NCBI GenBank assembly: GCA_963924555.1
Contig: OZ004584.1
Coordinates: forward strand, 5,889,001 to 5,953,000
Source of the DNA: Crambe crambe
Lineage: Eukaryota; Porifera; Demospongiae; Poecilosclerida; Crambeidae
Direction: 5' to 3'
Length of the DNA: 64,000 nucleotides
Program-made: the position numbers and the translations under genes
Shown: piece after piece, positions 47,901 to 59,236 of the stretch
How positions within the stretch are numbered: the first letter of the stretch is position 1
Layout of the letters: each line of letters begins with the position of its first letter
Notes under the pieces: generated by a model
What the model was told of the DNA's origin: nothing
The model's database searches: none
What the model saw: only the letters and a program-made list of their open reading frames with translations

Positions 47901-50900
47901 TGGTCAAGCACTTTATTGAAGATATGAAATGTGATCCCAACACTAAAGGACGATGGGATAGGATTCCTCTTCATCATGCGAGTGAACAAGGACATCTAGA
48001 TGTCGTGAAATACCTCGTAGAATCACATCACTGTGATCCATTGTGTCCAGATGAAGACAAGCAAACTCCATTGCACCGAGCCTCTTCCAACGGTCACTTA
48101 AATGTGGTGCAATATTTAAATGCTATCCACAACTCAGATCCACTAGTGAAAAATACTTATGATAACACACCACTTCATGTTGCTGCATTCGAAGGTAAAC
48201 TAGATGTGGTCAAGCACTTTATTGAAGATATGAAATGTGATCCCAACACTAAAGGACGATGGGATAGGATTCCTCTTCATCATGCGAGTGAACAAGGACA
48301 TCTAGATGTCGTGAAATACCTCGTAGAATCACATCACTGTGATCCATTGTGTCCAGATGAAGACAAGCAAACTCCATTGCACCGAGCCTCTTCCAACGGT
48401 CACTTAAATGTGGTGCAATATTTAAATGCTATCCACAACTCAGATCCACTAGTGAAGAATACTTATGATAACACACCACTTCATGTTGCTGCATTCGAAG
48501 GTAAACTAGATGTGGTCAAGCACTTTATTGAAGATATGAAATGTGATCCCAACACTACAGGACGATGGGATAGGATTCCTCTTCATCATGCGAGTGAACA
48601 AGGACATCTAGATGTCGTGAAATACCTCGTAGAATCACATCACTGTGATCCATTGTGTCCAGATGAAGACAAGCAAACTCCATTGCACCGAGCCTCTTCC
48701 AACGGTCACTTAAATGTGGTGCAATATTTAAATGCTATCCACAACTCAGATCCACTAGTGAAAAATACTTATGATAACACACCACTTCATGTTGCTGCAT
48801 CACAAGGTAAACTAGATGTGGTCAAGCACTTTATCGAAAATATGAAATGTGATCCCAACACTAAAGGACAATGGGATACGATTCCTCTTCATCATGCAAG
48901 TGAACAAGGACATCTAGATGTCGTGAAATACCTTGTAGAATCACATCACTGTGATCCATTGTGTCCAGATGTGAAGAAGGAAACTCCATTGCACCAAGCC
49001 TCTTCCAATGGTCACTTAAATGTGGTGCAATATTTAAATGCTATCCACAACTCACATCCACTAGTGAAGAATACTTATGATAACACACCACTTCATGTTG
49101 CTGCATTGCAAGGTAAACTAGATGTGGTCAAGCACTTTATTGAAGATATGAAATGTGATCCAAACACTAAAGGACGATGGGATAGGATTCCTCTTCATCA
49201 AGCAAGTGCACAAGGACATCTAGATGTCGTGAAATACCTTGTAGAATCGCATCACTGTGATCCATTGTGTCCAGGTGAGAAGAAGGAAACTCCATTGCAC
49301 TGTGCATCTGCTAAAGGTCACTTGGATATAGTTCGATTTTTCATCATTTGTTGCAAGTCTGATCCACTAGTGAAAGATGATTATGGTAATACTTCTCTAC
49401 ACAAAGCTGTGCAGAATAATAGACTTGAAGTGGTCAGATTTTACATTGAAGACATCAAATGTGATCCTAATATCAGGGGTCAGTTTGGTAGTACTCCTCT
49501 CCATGATGCAATCATAAGTGACTCTTTTGATGTTTCTAAATATCTGATTGATTCAAATACCTGTGATGTACAGTTATCGAATAATTCTGGTGAAACTCCT
49601 TTTCGTCTTGCAATAAAAAGAGACGACCTTGAAATTATCAAATTTCTCATGACTTTTTGCAGATTAGATCCATATACACAGCCTGACCGTAAGGCTCTTC
49701 TAAAAATTAAGTCTCCAGAAATTCAGAAGATTTTTGATGAATATGCTGATCCCCTTCACAAAGCTGTCATTATTGGAGATATGGAAAACGTCACATTTTA
49801 CATTGAGAGGAAAAAGTGGAGTCCACTACTACAAGATAGACATGGAAATAACTTACTCCACAATGCAGCAAAGTATGGTCAATTGGAAGTGGTCAAGTAC
49901 TTAACAGGGAGTGGACTAGAAAATGCAGAACAGGAAAATTCTCAAGTTTTGTGCGATCCATCTATAAAGAATAAGTGTGGCCTAACAGCACAACAGATAG
50001 CATCACAGAGTGGTCATAAACATGTGGAGTCTTATCTTCTTCGTGCTACAACAAGTCTAACTATTTCCAAAAAGTATGCTTTGTCACCTTCTATCTGCAT
50101 ATTGGTGATGGGCAATTCTGGGTCAGGAAAATCCACTTTAGTCAAAGCTTTGAGCAAAGAAAAAAGTCTTATTGGAAAAATCAAGAAGGTTAAAGGAGTT
50201 GTACCATTAACAGCTGGTATCATACCCACTACCCTCCAGAGTAAAGTGTTTGGAAGTGTCAGCATTTACGACTTTGCTGGACACAAAGAATACTATGCAA
50301 GTCATGAAATAATCCTTCAGCAAGCCACTCAATCACTTGTTCTTGTAGCAGTCGATATTTCACTACCTGCAGCAGATATAAAGAAGCAGATGTTATACTG
50401 GCTTTCCTTATTATCCAATGCAGCTTCTATCAAAAAACATAAAACAGTCCACTTGATAATTGTGGGTAGTCATGCAGATCAAGTCACTAGTGAAACAAAT
50501 AGCAGTGTACAACAAATTCTAACTTCTACTTTCATAACATGTGAGAACATAAAGTATCATGGATTCATTCTCTGTGATTGTCGTTTTTCAGGATCTAGTG
50601 ACATGAAGGAACTGCGGCAAAAGTTAAACAGTGTTTGCATATCTATACGTCAGCATATCACACGTACTGAAAGTGATTACTCTAACAGGTTATGTGCATC
50701 TTTAATGTACTACTTACGAGAAAGCGTGTCTGATCAAGTTCCAACGATCACTGTAAGCAAGTTGTGTAACCTGATTAAGGAATTGAGGAATCCAGGTCCA
50801 ACTTTAGTTCAACTTGCTAATCTGAATTTATTGATTGATACTTGTGATACTCTATGCTCAAATGGACACCTTATCTTCTTGCCACATGAAAGAAACATGA

Positions 50901-53314
50901 AGAAAAGTGTGTTAGTATTGAATCAAAACATCATGCTTTCCAAGGTCCATGCAAGTCTCAAGTTGATAAAGCAAAACATAACAAACGATGTAGGAATGTT
51001 GGAAGCATCTCAACTTAAAGAAATTCTGTCTAAATCTTTGCGGAGTGCAATGCCACCAGATTTAGCTATCAAATATCTGATTTTCACTCAATTTTGTACT
51101 GAAGTGGCTCCTGATCATCTCCTATCTGCTCCAGAAAATCTCAAGAAATCTGTTCACTACTTCTTTCCAAACTTAGTTGATAATCCAAGGCCTTTGAATA
51201 TGTGGAAAACAGAAGAAGAAAGTTACACACACTTGTACACATGGTGTTTAAAGTGTTCCAATCCTCACCACTTCTTTACCCCCAGGTTCCTCCACACTTT
51301 ATTCATTCAACTATTGGAATATGAACAATATTCATTCAATCCTGTATATCCCATCTGGAAAAATGGCATCTTGTTAGTCCACAGCAATGCCACCAGATGT
51401 GTGATTGAGGTTACAGACCAGACTTCTCAGTTGTGCATAGCAATGCAGTGTGTAAAGGGTTATGAATATAACTTAGTGCAGCAACGATCCACCCTAATCT
51501 CCCTCATCAAATCTTTGAAAACAAAAGTCTGTCCATCAATTGAGCTTGAAGAATTCTTTTATCATCCTCAGAGATCATATCCTCCAGAGATCACAGCAGA
51601 AATACCAATAGCTGAAGTGGCTCACTCTGTCATTAAGGGTGAGCCTACCGTTGTAACTCATGAAGACAGAAGAAATCCTCAACATGTTCTTCTTTCTGAT
51701 CTCCTTCATTTCGATTCCTTTCACAAATTAAGAGAGTCAGTTCTTCAAGAAATTTATGCAAATACTATTGCATCAAATGTGAATGTTCCTGAGAGCACAT
51801 TAAGAAATGTGTATGAAGCAGTCAAGGAGTGTGGGCAGTTAGCTGAGATGCTTCAAGGCCCTGCCCCAGCCACAGAGCACACTGCAATTACTTATCAACA
51901 ACTCCATGACATATTGGCTAAATACTCCATATTCACCCATGGGAATCTTTATGTAAGACTATAATTATAGTAGCAATCACACAGTAAGTTGATTCATCTC
52001 ATGCATGATCTCTCCTTATAGGAAGCAGCTGGAATTGAACTACCAAAGGTCAAAACCATCCAGGGGCCCCCAAATCTTCCAATCAATAGTGGTAAGTCAA
52101 TTTACTGTTGTACTGTCATGCCATGTAGCAGTTTTCATAATGAAAATTGAGTTGTTTTTTTGTTGTTTTTTTGTTTTTGTTTTTTTTTTTCAATTATTTG
52201 ATAAATATTTTACAGCACAAAAATTTTATCTCACAAAATTTCCTGTTATACAGTATGATAATTAATTTTATTCCAGAATATTTCAAGTCAAAAATGATAC
52301 TAGCTTGTTATTATGCACAATTACCATTGTATTCATAACAGCATGGTGGTAAACATTATTATTAAACACCATTTGTTGTAGATCCTTTGTGCATTGAAGA
52401 CCTTTATAGCGTCAATGTCAAGGTGGCTGAAGTGACTAAGTGGAGGGAATTTGGATCAGCTCTCAGGTTGAGAGACTACACCTTAGAACTAATCAGAATC
52501 CGTCATCTCCAAGATGCTCAGCATTGCTTAACAGAAGTACTAGCAGCCTTTTTGAAGGGGGAAGGACAATCGAATGAATCACCTCCAAACTGGAAGGAAG
52601 TGGTTGGTGCTCTCAAGTCTGTAAACATGAATGAATATGCTGAGCAACTCATACGACAATTAACAGGTACGTAGTTGATCAGCAAAGATGAAGCATCCTA
52701 GCTGACTCTAATTTAGTTACATACAGTAAGCCAAGCAATGAAGTACTATCCCATTGACTGCAGTTTCTGTAACAGAAAAATTAATTTCCTATTTACTTGC
52801 TAGTGTTGACTGGTTTTTTTCTATAGATGTTAATTGTGATTCAAATGAAGCATCAAAAGATTTTGCTTCAGTTAACAGTGATCTTATAGGTATGAATGTA
52901 GCTAGATCATGTGACCTTATAAGTAAGCATATAGATAGTAATAAAGAATTATAGCTATAGTTATGGTAGCTGTTGAGTTAGGAACTCATTATTGCAGGAA
53001 GTGACTCCTTTATTGACGTGAAGAGGTATGTTCAACCCCTGAGTCACAAGTGGTTCCACCTTGGTCTCTCCCTCGGCCTCCGCTACTCCACTCTCAAGAA
53101 TATTGAGGCCTCCCATCACCATGACGTTGGGGATCACATGACCGATATGCTTCGGACGTGGCTGAGAGGAGTGGACCCGGATGTCACTGAAAGGGTAAGG
53201 GGTCCTCCCAGCTGGAAGTCCCTGGCCCTTGCTCTGGACTGTCCTCTGGTGCATGAACACCATGTGGCACTCAACATCAAGAGTGAACATGAAATCCCTG
53301 AAATTCACCTTTAA
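44970..53314 (+). pseudogene. ANK4: full-length mosaic paralogue with one frameshift and one nonsense codon
   Basis: All parts of the gene are present. Predicted exons are 44970-51952, 52022-52091, 52382-52666, 52827-52889 and 52998-53314, with the same phases as ANK1. Two lesions break exon 1: a one-base loss near 46142 (CATCATCGAGTG versus CATCATGCGAGTG elsewhere) and a TAG at 47270-47272 where other units have TTG. Beyond them, 1558 codons are open. The first half is almost identical to ANK2. After the 306-bp array come three extra ankyrin repeats (49290-49600), a similar Roc domain (GNSGSGKST, DFAGHKEYY with Lys for Glu, SHAD), and then a COR and death-domain part that is clearly diverged (from about 51170). 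It could be a recent pseudogene, or a functional gene with assembly errors in the repeats. Confidence 0.65.
45996..49360 (+). repeat. ANK4 higher-order repeat: 11 copies of 306 bp
   Basis: GATCC landmarks at 45996 and 49361 are 3365 bases apart. That is 11 x 306 minus one, the missing base being the frameshift in the first unit. Several neighbouring units share DEDKQTPLHRASSNG and HVAAFEGKL. Confidence 0.85.
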
Positions 53315-54689
53315 TATCTAGCAATGTAGCCATGGTAATATGCTGCACCTCTAGTTAGTTCATTTGTTCTCTATTGTAGCTAGCCGAATTTTTTTGTCCT
53401 CAATAAAAGAAGAATGTTGTTTTTGTTGTTGTTGTTGTTGTTGTTGTTTTGTTTGTTTTTTGTCATTTTTTGTTTTTGCCTAAAGAAGCTGATACACAAA
53501 TTTTTTAGCTAGCTACTTTCATTATAACACCATTGTGATTTTTCCTCCCTGTCTTGTCAATGTAACTAACTACATGTACCCACATAATTTTCGGTTAGTA
53601 TTAGGGAGCAATGCACATGTATTGCCATGCACACCAAGTGCTAAGCTCCAGATGACCACACTCCTCCTGGCCAATCATTATTATTGTAGGTTTATTCAAG
53701 AAATGCCACGTCATGGCAGGAAGGATCCATGTGCAGAGATCAGCATTAGTCAGGCAAGAGAGCTAACCCAGAAAGCAGCTGTTCCTATAGCTACCTGTTA
53801 TTGTTTTGTTTTTTTGTTGTTTTTTTCCCCCATCTTGCTAGCCACCAATCCCAGACCTAACCACCATTCACATCTGTCCAGTATGGGCATATTGTACAGA
53901 CAGTAACTCAATTGATCTATAATCTGCCCATGTGTGCATGTTGTTTATGCCTCATGTGACCATATTATTGGGGAAACCCTGAGCACTGGTTAGCTAACAC
54001 CTTGCTTATCATTATCACATGTTATTGCACATGCTGGTGCAGGGTTACTTACTAACTGTAACTAACTGCATGTACTGATCCTTATGTAATCCATTATTAC
54101 AAACACAGATGTAAAATTGCAAGACTTGAGGATAATTTTACAGAGGAATGTTAGCTACAATGATAGCTAGTGAATAAGGACTCGGATGTTGTGAATTAAA
54201 ATACCTCATAGGATTTTCTCTTATAATTATTGTATTGGGGTAGTGATGGTGGTCCAGTTGCTGGGGCAGCCAGGAATGAATTAAGACAAAGTGTTTTCAA
54301 CTTCATGGCTGAATTGGAAGGGCAAGTACCACTAGGTCCACTTCTTAATACTTTGAAAGGAGGATTCATCAGTCCCTGTGACACACATGACAAAACTAAG
54401 GAGCAGAGAAACACAACTATGGTGAGTATCTTCATTTCTGTTTCAGTAGCTAATACAAATCTAACCACTTCAGAACTGTTTCTTATAAAGCATTTCAGGA
54501 TAATAATTAATAGCGTGTGTATTGTCTGATAAAACCATTAAATAATCCCCATGCTGTCGGCTCATAACTCTGTAATCTTCCTTGTAGCTAGTCACAAAAT
54601 TATAATAATGATGAAATCAATGAAGTCCACACAACATAAAAGTTTATTTGTGGTAATGACATGATTTAATTTGGTTAGGTAATGAGTTA
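53315..54689. other. Intergenic DNA after ANK4, with polyA signal and TTG microsatellite
   Basis: AATAAA at 53402-53407 lies 88 bases after the ANK4 stop and is a likely polyadenylation signal. A TTG/GTT microsatellite follows at 53421-53448. The remainder does not match the other units, so this is the least repetitive spacer in the window. Apart from the doubtful minus-strand exon at 54196-54435, I see no gene. Confidence 0.5.
54196..54435 (-). CDS. Possible first exon or fragment of a small secreted protein
   Basis: Read from the minus-strand ATG at 54435, the product begins with Lys and a hydrophobic stretch, ILTIVVFLCSLVLSCVSQ, which looks like a signal peptide. About 55 mostly polar residues with two cysteines follow. 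A TATGAG-GTATTT site close to the end could be a splice donor. I do not recognise the family. A competing plus-strand reading of the same bases (donor GTGAGT at 54421) is also possible, so the call is weak. Confidence 0.25.
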   Translation of the reverse strand: MKILTIVVFLCSLVLSCVSQGLMNPPFKVLRSGPSGTCPSNSAMKLKTLCLNSFLAAPATGPPSLPQYNNYKRKSYEVF

Positions 54690-54785
54690 TAAGTGTCATC
54701 AGTGTGCAACAGGCATGCTCGTAGAAAACACAGTTATCACTGGTGTTGTGACAGTCAATGGCAATGTAACTAAACAAATGCTATG

Positions 54786-54990
54786 TGTAGTGTTTAGTGA
54801 TTTATTATGTATCACAATGACTGTATCATTATTATCTAATTATGTATCACTCTTGTTATTTCCTTGTATCATTAACATGTTATGATGTAATAGATAGACA
54901 TGTGATAGACCTCATGCTTATGTAGACATTGGAAAAGAAATTAAAGAATCCATTATAATCTAGTATCATCCATAGAGTTGGAATACTACA
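54786..54990 (+). repeat. 5' LTR of the gypsy element
   Basis: 205 bp with the terminal pair TGTAG...CTACA. Its final 43 bases recur at 58362-58404. Confidence 0.8.
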
Positions 54991-55038
54991 ACTGGCGACG
55001 AGGATTCAACAAGACAGTTATTTCAAAGTGCTTCAACT

Positions 55039-58000
55039 ATGGCTTTCAAGGTTGAAGTTACGCCGCTCCCAATGTTTGACCCCATGTCAGATCCCAGTTC
55101 CCTCAGTCAACGCTGGAAAGCTTGGAAGAACAGGTTTGAGACATACATCTCAGCCATTAATGTCACAGATGACAAACAAAAACGTGCTTTGCTGTTGTAC
55201 CAAGCTGGGCAGGAGACCCAAGAGTTGTTCGATACGTTCACAGATACAGGAACAGACTATGCAACAGCCATGACTAAATTAGACACTTATTTCAACCCCA
55301 AGAAAAATGTGGACTTTGAAACATTCAAATTCAGACAAGCAACTCAACAAGAGGGTGAGACAGTCGATCAATTTGTCACACGTCTGCGCAAATTGGCAGC
55401 CACCTGTGAGTTCACAGATCTTGACAAAGAGCTCAAGTCAGCTGTAATACAGCATTGTCAGTCAAAGCAGTTACGACGTTTTGCCTTGAGGGAAGAAAAT
55501 CTCACATTGGACAAGCTATTGACCAAGTCTCGAGCATTAGAAGCAAGCGAAAATCAAGCTAGGGGGATAGAACAGTCGAGTCATGAAAAGATCAACTATC
55601 TCCGTGAACCAAAAAAGACAACAGGTCACAGTTCTCAACATAAAAAGCGTACGTTTTCCCAGAATCAATGTCGCAAGTGTGGTTTTAATTGGCCTCATGT
55701 AGAAAGTCCATGTCCAGCAGCAGGAAAAAATTGTCGCAACTGTGGGAAGGCTAATCATTTTGCTAGAATGTGTCAGAGCAATAAGACTCAGCAAGGTCAA
55801 CCTCAGCGAAAGTCAGCACACAAGCATAAATCACAAGTTCATCAGATCTCAGTCACACCACCACAAGACGACAATAGTGATGACGAAGAATTCTTGTTCG
55901 TTGTGGGCCAGGGTGTCAATGATAAGAAAGTACCGAAAGTTACAGCTTCCATCAGTGGAGTTCCAATCAGCATGACCATTGATACTGGAGCTTCGACCAA
56001 CATAATAGATGAAGCAACATTCACGAAAATTGAAAAGCAGTCGTCAATCAAACTTCAATCAACATCTACTCGTATTTTCGCATATGGTTCATCATCCCAG
56101 CTAGTCACACTCGGAAAATTCAACGCTTCCATCACAACTGGGAGTATGAGTACTGAGACAACTTTTCACGTGGTGCGAGGAGCACATGGATCACTCTTGA
56201 GTTATACTACTGCACATGCTCTTGGTGTCGTGGATGTCAAGATTAATGCTATCACAGCTGGAGATGAGTTGACACAGAAGTACCCTACCCTCTTTGATGG
56301 AATTGGAAAGCTTAAAGACTTTGAAGTCAAGTTGCACATCGATCAATCTGTAAAACCAGTTGCTCAACCAGCCAGGAGAATACCATTTCACTTGAGAAAA
56401 CAAGTTGAAGCAGAGCTTGAAAGACTTGAACAGCAGAACATTATCGAAAGGGTAGATGGGCCTACCCCATGGGTTTCTCCTTTGGTAGTAATTCCCAAGA
56501 AGAGTGGTGAGATACGTTTATGCATCGATATGCGAATGGCAAATAAAGCTATACTCAGAGAACGTCACCCGACACCCACAGTGGATGACCTTATACATGC
56601 CATAAATGGGTCAACTGTATTCTCCAAGCTTGATCTGAGATCAGGCTATCACCAATTGTCACTTGCTCCAGAGAGCAGGTACATCACAACCTTCTCAACA
56701 CACAAAGGCCTGAGACGGTTTACAAGACTGAATTTCGGAACTAACTCAGCGAGCGAATTGTTTCAACATGTGGTGAGTGAACAAATCAGGGACATTCCAA
56801 ATGTGATGAATGTGAGTGATGACATCATTATTTTTGGGAAGACACAACAGGAACATGATAATGCTCTAGAAGCCGTCTTCAATCGGTTTGCTAAGATTGG
56901 TCTGACTCTCAACAAGAAGAAGTGTGAATTGAGCAAGAACTCTTTGTCATTTTTTGGATTTGTTTTCTCCTCCACAGGTGTTTCTCCTGATCCGGCAAAG
57001 GTGAAAGCAATTCATGAAGCACAGCCACCAACATTGGCAAGTGGAATCAGAAGCTTTCTCGGTATGGCCACTTACTGTGCAAAGTTTATTCCCAATTTTA
57101 GTGATATCACCAAACCATTGAGAGAATTGATAAAAAAGAATACTCATTTCCAGTGGGGAGATGATCAGCAACAAGCCTTTCAGAGAGTTAAAAATTTACT
57201 CACCAGTGATACTGTAATGGCATATTTTGATAACAACAAAATAACAGAGCTGGTTACAGATGCATCACCATGGGGATTGTCGGCAATTCTCTCACAGCAT
57301 ACATCCGGTCACAATGATCGCAAGATAGTTGCTTTCGTCAGTAGATCACTGTCAGATGTTGAACAGAGATATTCTCAAACAGAAAAGGAGGCACTCGCCA
57401 TTATCTGGGCGGTGGAACGTCTTCACTTGTATCTCTGTGGTGGTCATTTTCAACTCATAACGGATTGCAAGCCAGTGGAGTTGATTCTTAATAATCCAAA
57501 ATCAAAGCCACCTGCTTGAATTCAGAGATGGAATTTGCATCTCCAAGAGTACGATTTCTCAGTAGTCCACACAAAAGGAATCGACAATCCATCTGATTTT
57601 CTGTCAAGGCATCCTAGTCAATATACAACTCCACAACAAGAACAAATGGCTACAAGATACGTAAACTTCATCTCCTCCCATGCTGTTCCCAAGGCAATGT
57701 CACTATCTGAAATTGAGGAAGCAACAAAAGAGGATGTCACATTGCAGAAATTGGCAGATCTCATCCGCACCAATGCTGGGACTCACTAAATGATTTATCT
57801 GACCAGACAGGAGTGAATATGACTGAATTGAAGAAATTTTCAAAGATTAGTGAGGAATTGACAGTGAATGACGAGGCCAGCATTATATTGAGAGGATCTC
57901 AAATTATAATGCCAGAAAAGCTAAGAGAAAGAGCAGTAAACATCGCTCATGAAGGCCATCAGGGCATAGTGAAAACCAAGCAACTTATCAGAGAAAAGAT

Positions 58001-58361
58001 ATGGTTTCCAGGTCTGGATGACGAAGTGAAGAAAGTTGTCAGTGACTGTTTAGCCTGTCAAGCAAATGGACCAGACCAACGTCCTGATCCGTTGCAAATG
58101 TCTCCATTGCCACCAGACCCTTGGCATACTGTACATATTGATTTTTGCGGACCGTTCCCAACTGGAGAGTATCATTTGGTTACAATTGATGCATATTCGA
58201 GGTTTCCTGAAGTTGACATAGTTCGGTCAACCGCAGCCAAAGGGACAATTAGCAAGTTGCAGAGGATCTTTTCTACACATGGTATCCCAAAGATTGTCAG
58301 AAGTGACAACGGTCCACCTTTCACTAGCCATGAATTCAAGATATTCATGAATGAGTATGGC
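55039..58361 (+). pseudogene. gag-pol of the gypsy element, broken
   Basis: The first open part (55039-57519, 826 codons) starts with a gag-like region. A CCHC zinc knuckle follows, starting CRNC at residue 232, preceded by a second cysteine cluster. Next come protease (DTGAS at 315), reverse transcriptase with an SDD rather than YxDD catalytic motif (Asp 594-595), and RNase H (TDAS, Asp 741). A TGA at 57517-57519 interrupts the frame, which continues to 57789; a further frameshift near 57780-57790 moves it to the frame opening at 57813. The integrase has a His-His-Cys-Cys zinc finger and the first two catalytic aspartates (codons at 58140 and 58305). It ends 19 residues after the second, so the catalytic glutamate and C-terminal domain are lost. 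Confidence 0.85.
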
Positions 58362-58404
58362 ATCCATTATAATCTAGTATCATCCATAGAGTTGGAATAC
58401 TACA
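58362..58404 (+). repeat. Remnant of the 3' LTR
   Basis: 43 bases identical to 54948-54990, directly followed by the target duplication CTATG. Confidence 0.85.
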
Positions 58405-59236
58405 CTATGTTGGAAGACGTCATAGTTCTCAGTGCCACAACTCGTAAAATTTACCTTGATATCTTCACTTCTGTGACAGTCACAGACACACCTGGTGATA
58501 TGGTCACTATAACGAGCCTCTCCCTCACTAATTCTGGTGATTTATTCATGGACGACCCAACAGCAACTTGAACATTACAGTCATAGGAGGGAATGGAGTT
58601 GTTGAGATTTGTGGGTCTAACATTGGCAGCTTGCCATACAGGTGATGTGGACATAGACGCAAGTGTTTCAGGATGACTTTGAATGTAGGATTAACTGCGA
58701 CTAAAGGCACTGATGCTGTGACACTGAAAGGTGCCACCTTATCCAGTGGGTGATTCGTGTCTGCAGTGCTACAATGGCGACATCATTTTGCAAGATACTG
58801 AAAATTAGTGATCTCCTCATTTCAAAAAACAAAGGCTCCCTCACAGTGACCAATGTGGATGCTGATAGTGACACAAGTATCACTCAGCAAGATGCAAGTG
58901 TCACTTTAACTAACTTTGACAGCCTTGGCAATTTCTTAATCAACGACGTTACTGGAAACTTGGAATTCAAAGACAGTGATTCCAGTTTGGAAGATGTTAT
59001 TATTTCTTTTGTTGGTGGCACAGTGACCATTAAGAATTAAATCTTGAAGTCAAGGAGACTGGTGGTATGGTTACGATCGCCGATAATGCTGTCACCAATA
59101 GCAACATCAGCAAGAACATGGGGGGAGTGAGCATCGTGGGAAATACTTTTAATTCTCTCTCCTGCTCTGATAACCCACTGGGAGTGGGAAAACTGTCACT
59201 TTCCCCGATGGACAATGTGCAAGTGGATTTCCTTAA

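Larger units (their letters stand above)
54786..58404 (+). mobile_element. Ty3/gypsy-type LTR retrotransposon, 3'-truncated, with 5-bp target duplication
   Basis: The 5' LTR (54786-54990, 205 bp) begins TGTAG and ends CTACA. A primer-binding-like ACTGGCGACGAGGAT follows directly. Only the last 43 bases of the 3' LTR remain (58362-58404), joined to the middle of integrase. CTATG flanks both sides (54781-54785 and 58405-58409) and fits the gene A sequence across the site. The order gag-protease-RT-RNase H-integrase identifies Ty3/gypsy. The element cannot be active as it stands. Confidence 0.88.
54690..59236 (+). pseudogene. Gene A relic upstream of ANK5, split by an LTR retrotransposon
   Basis: The two parts, 54690-54785 and 58405-59236, together follow gene A from the GTGCAACAGGCA segment to the stop region. 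Part 1 encodes residues like NTVITG; part 2 resumes at TTGGAAGACGTCATAGTTCT. The signal peptide end is missing, and part 2 has stops and frameshifts (for example a TGA near 58569 and a TAA at 59038-59040). It is collinear with gene A and much less decayed than the relics in units 2-4. Confidence 0.75.

Noticed and set aside
53535-53906. 123-codon plus-strand ORF after ANK4
   Set aside because: It has no recognisable domain or signal peptide, its start context is weak, and it crosses a T-rich low-complexity stretch.
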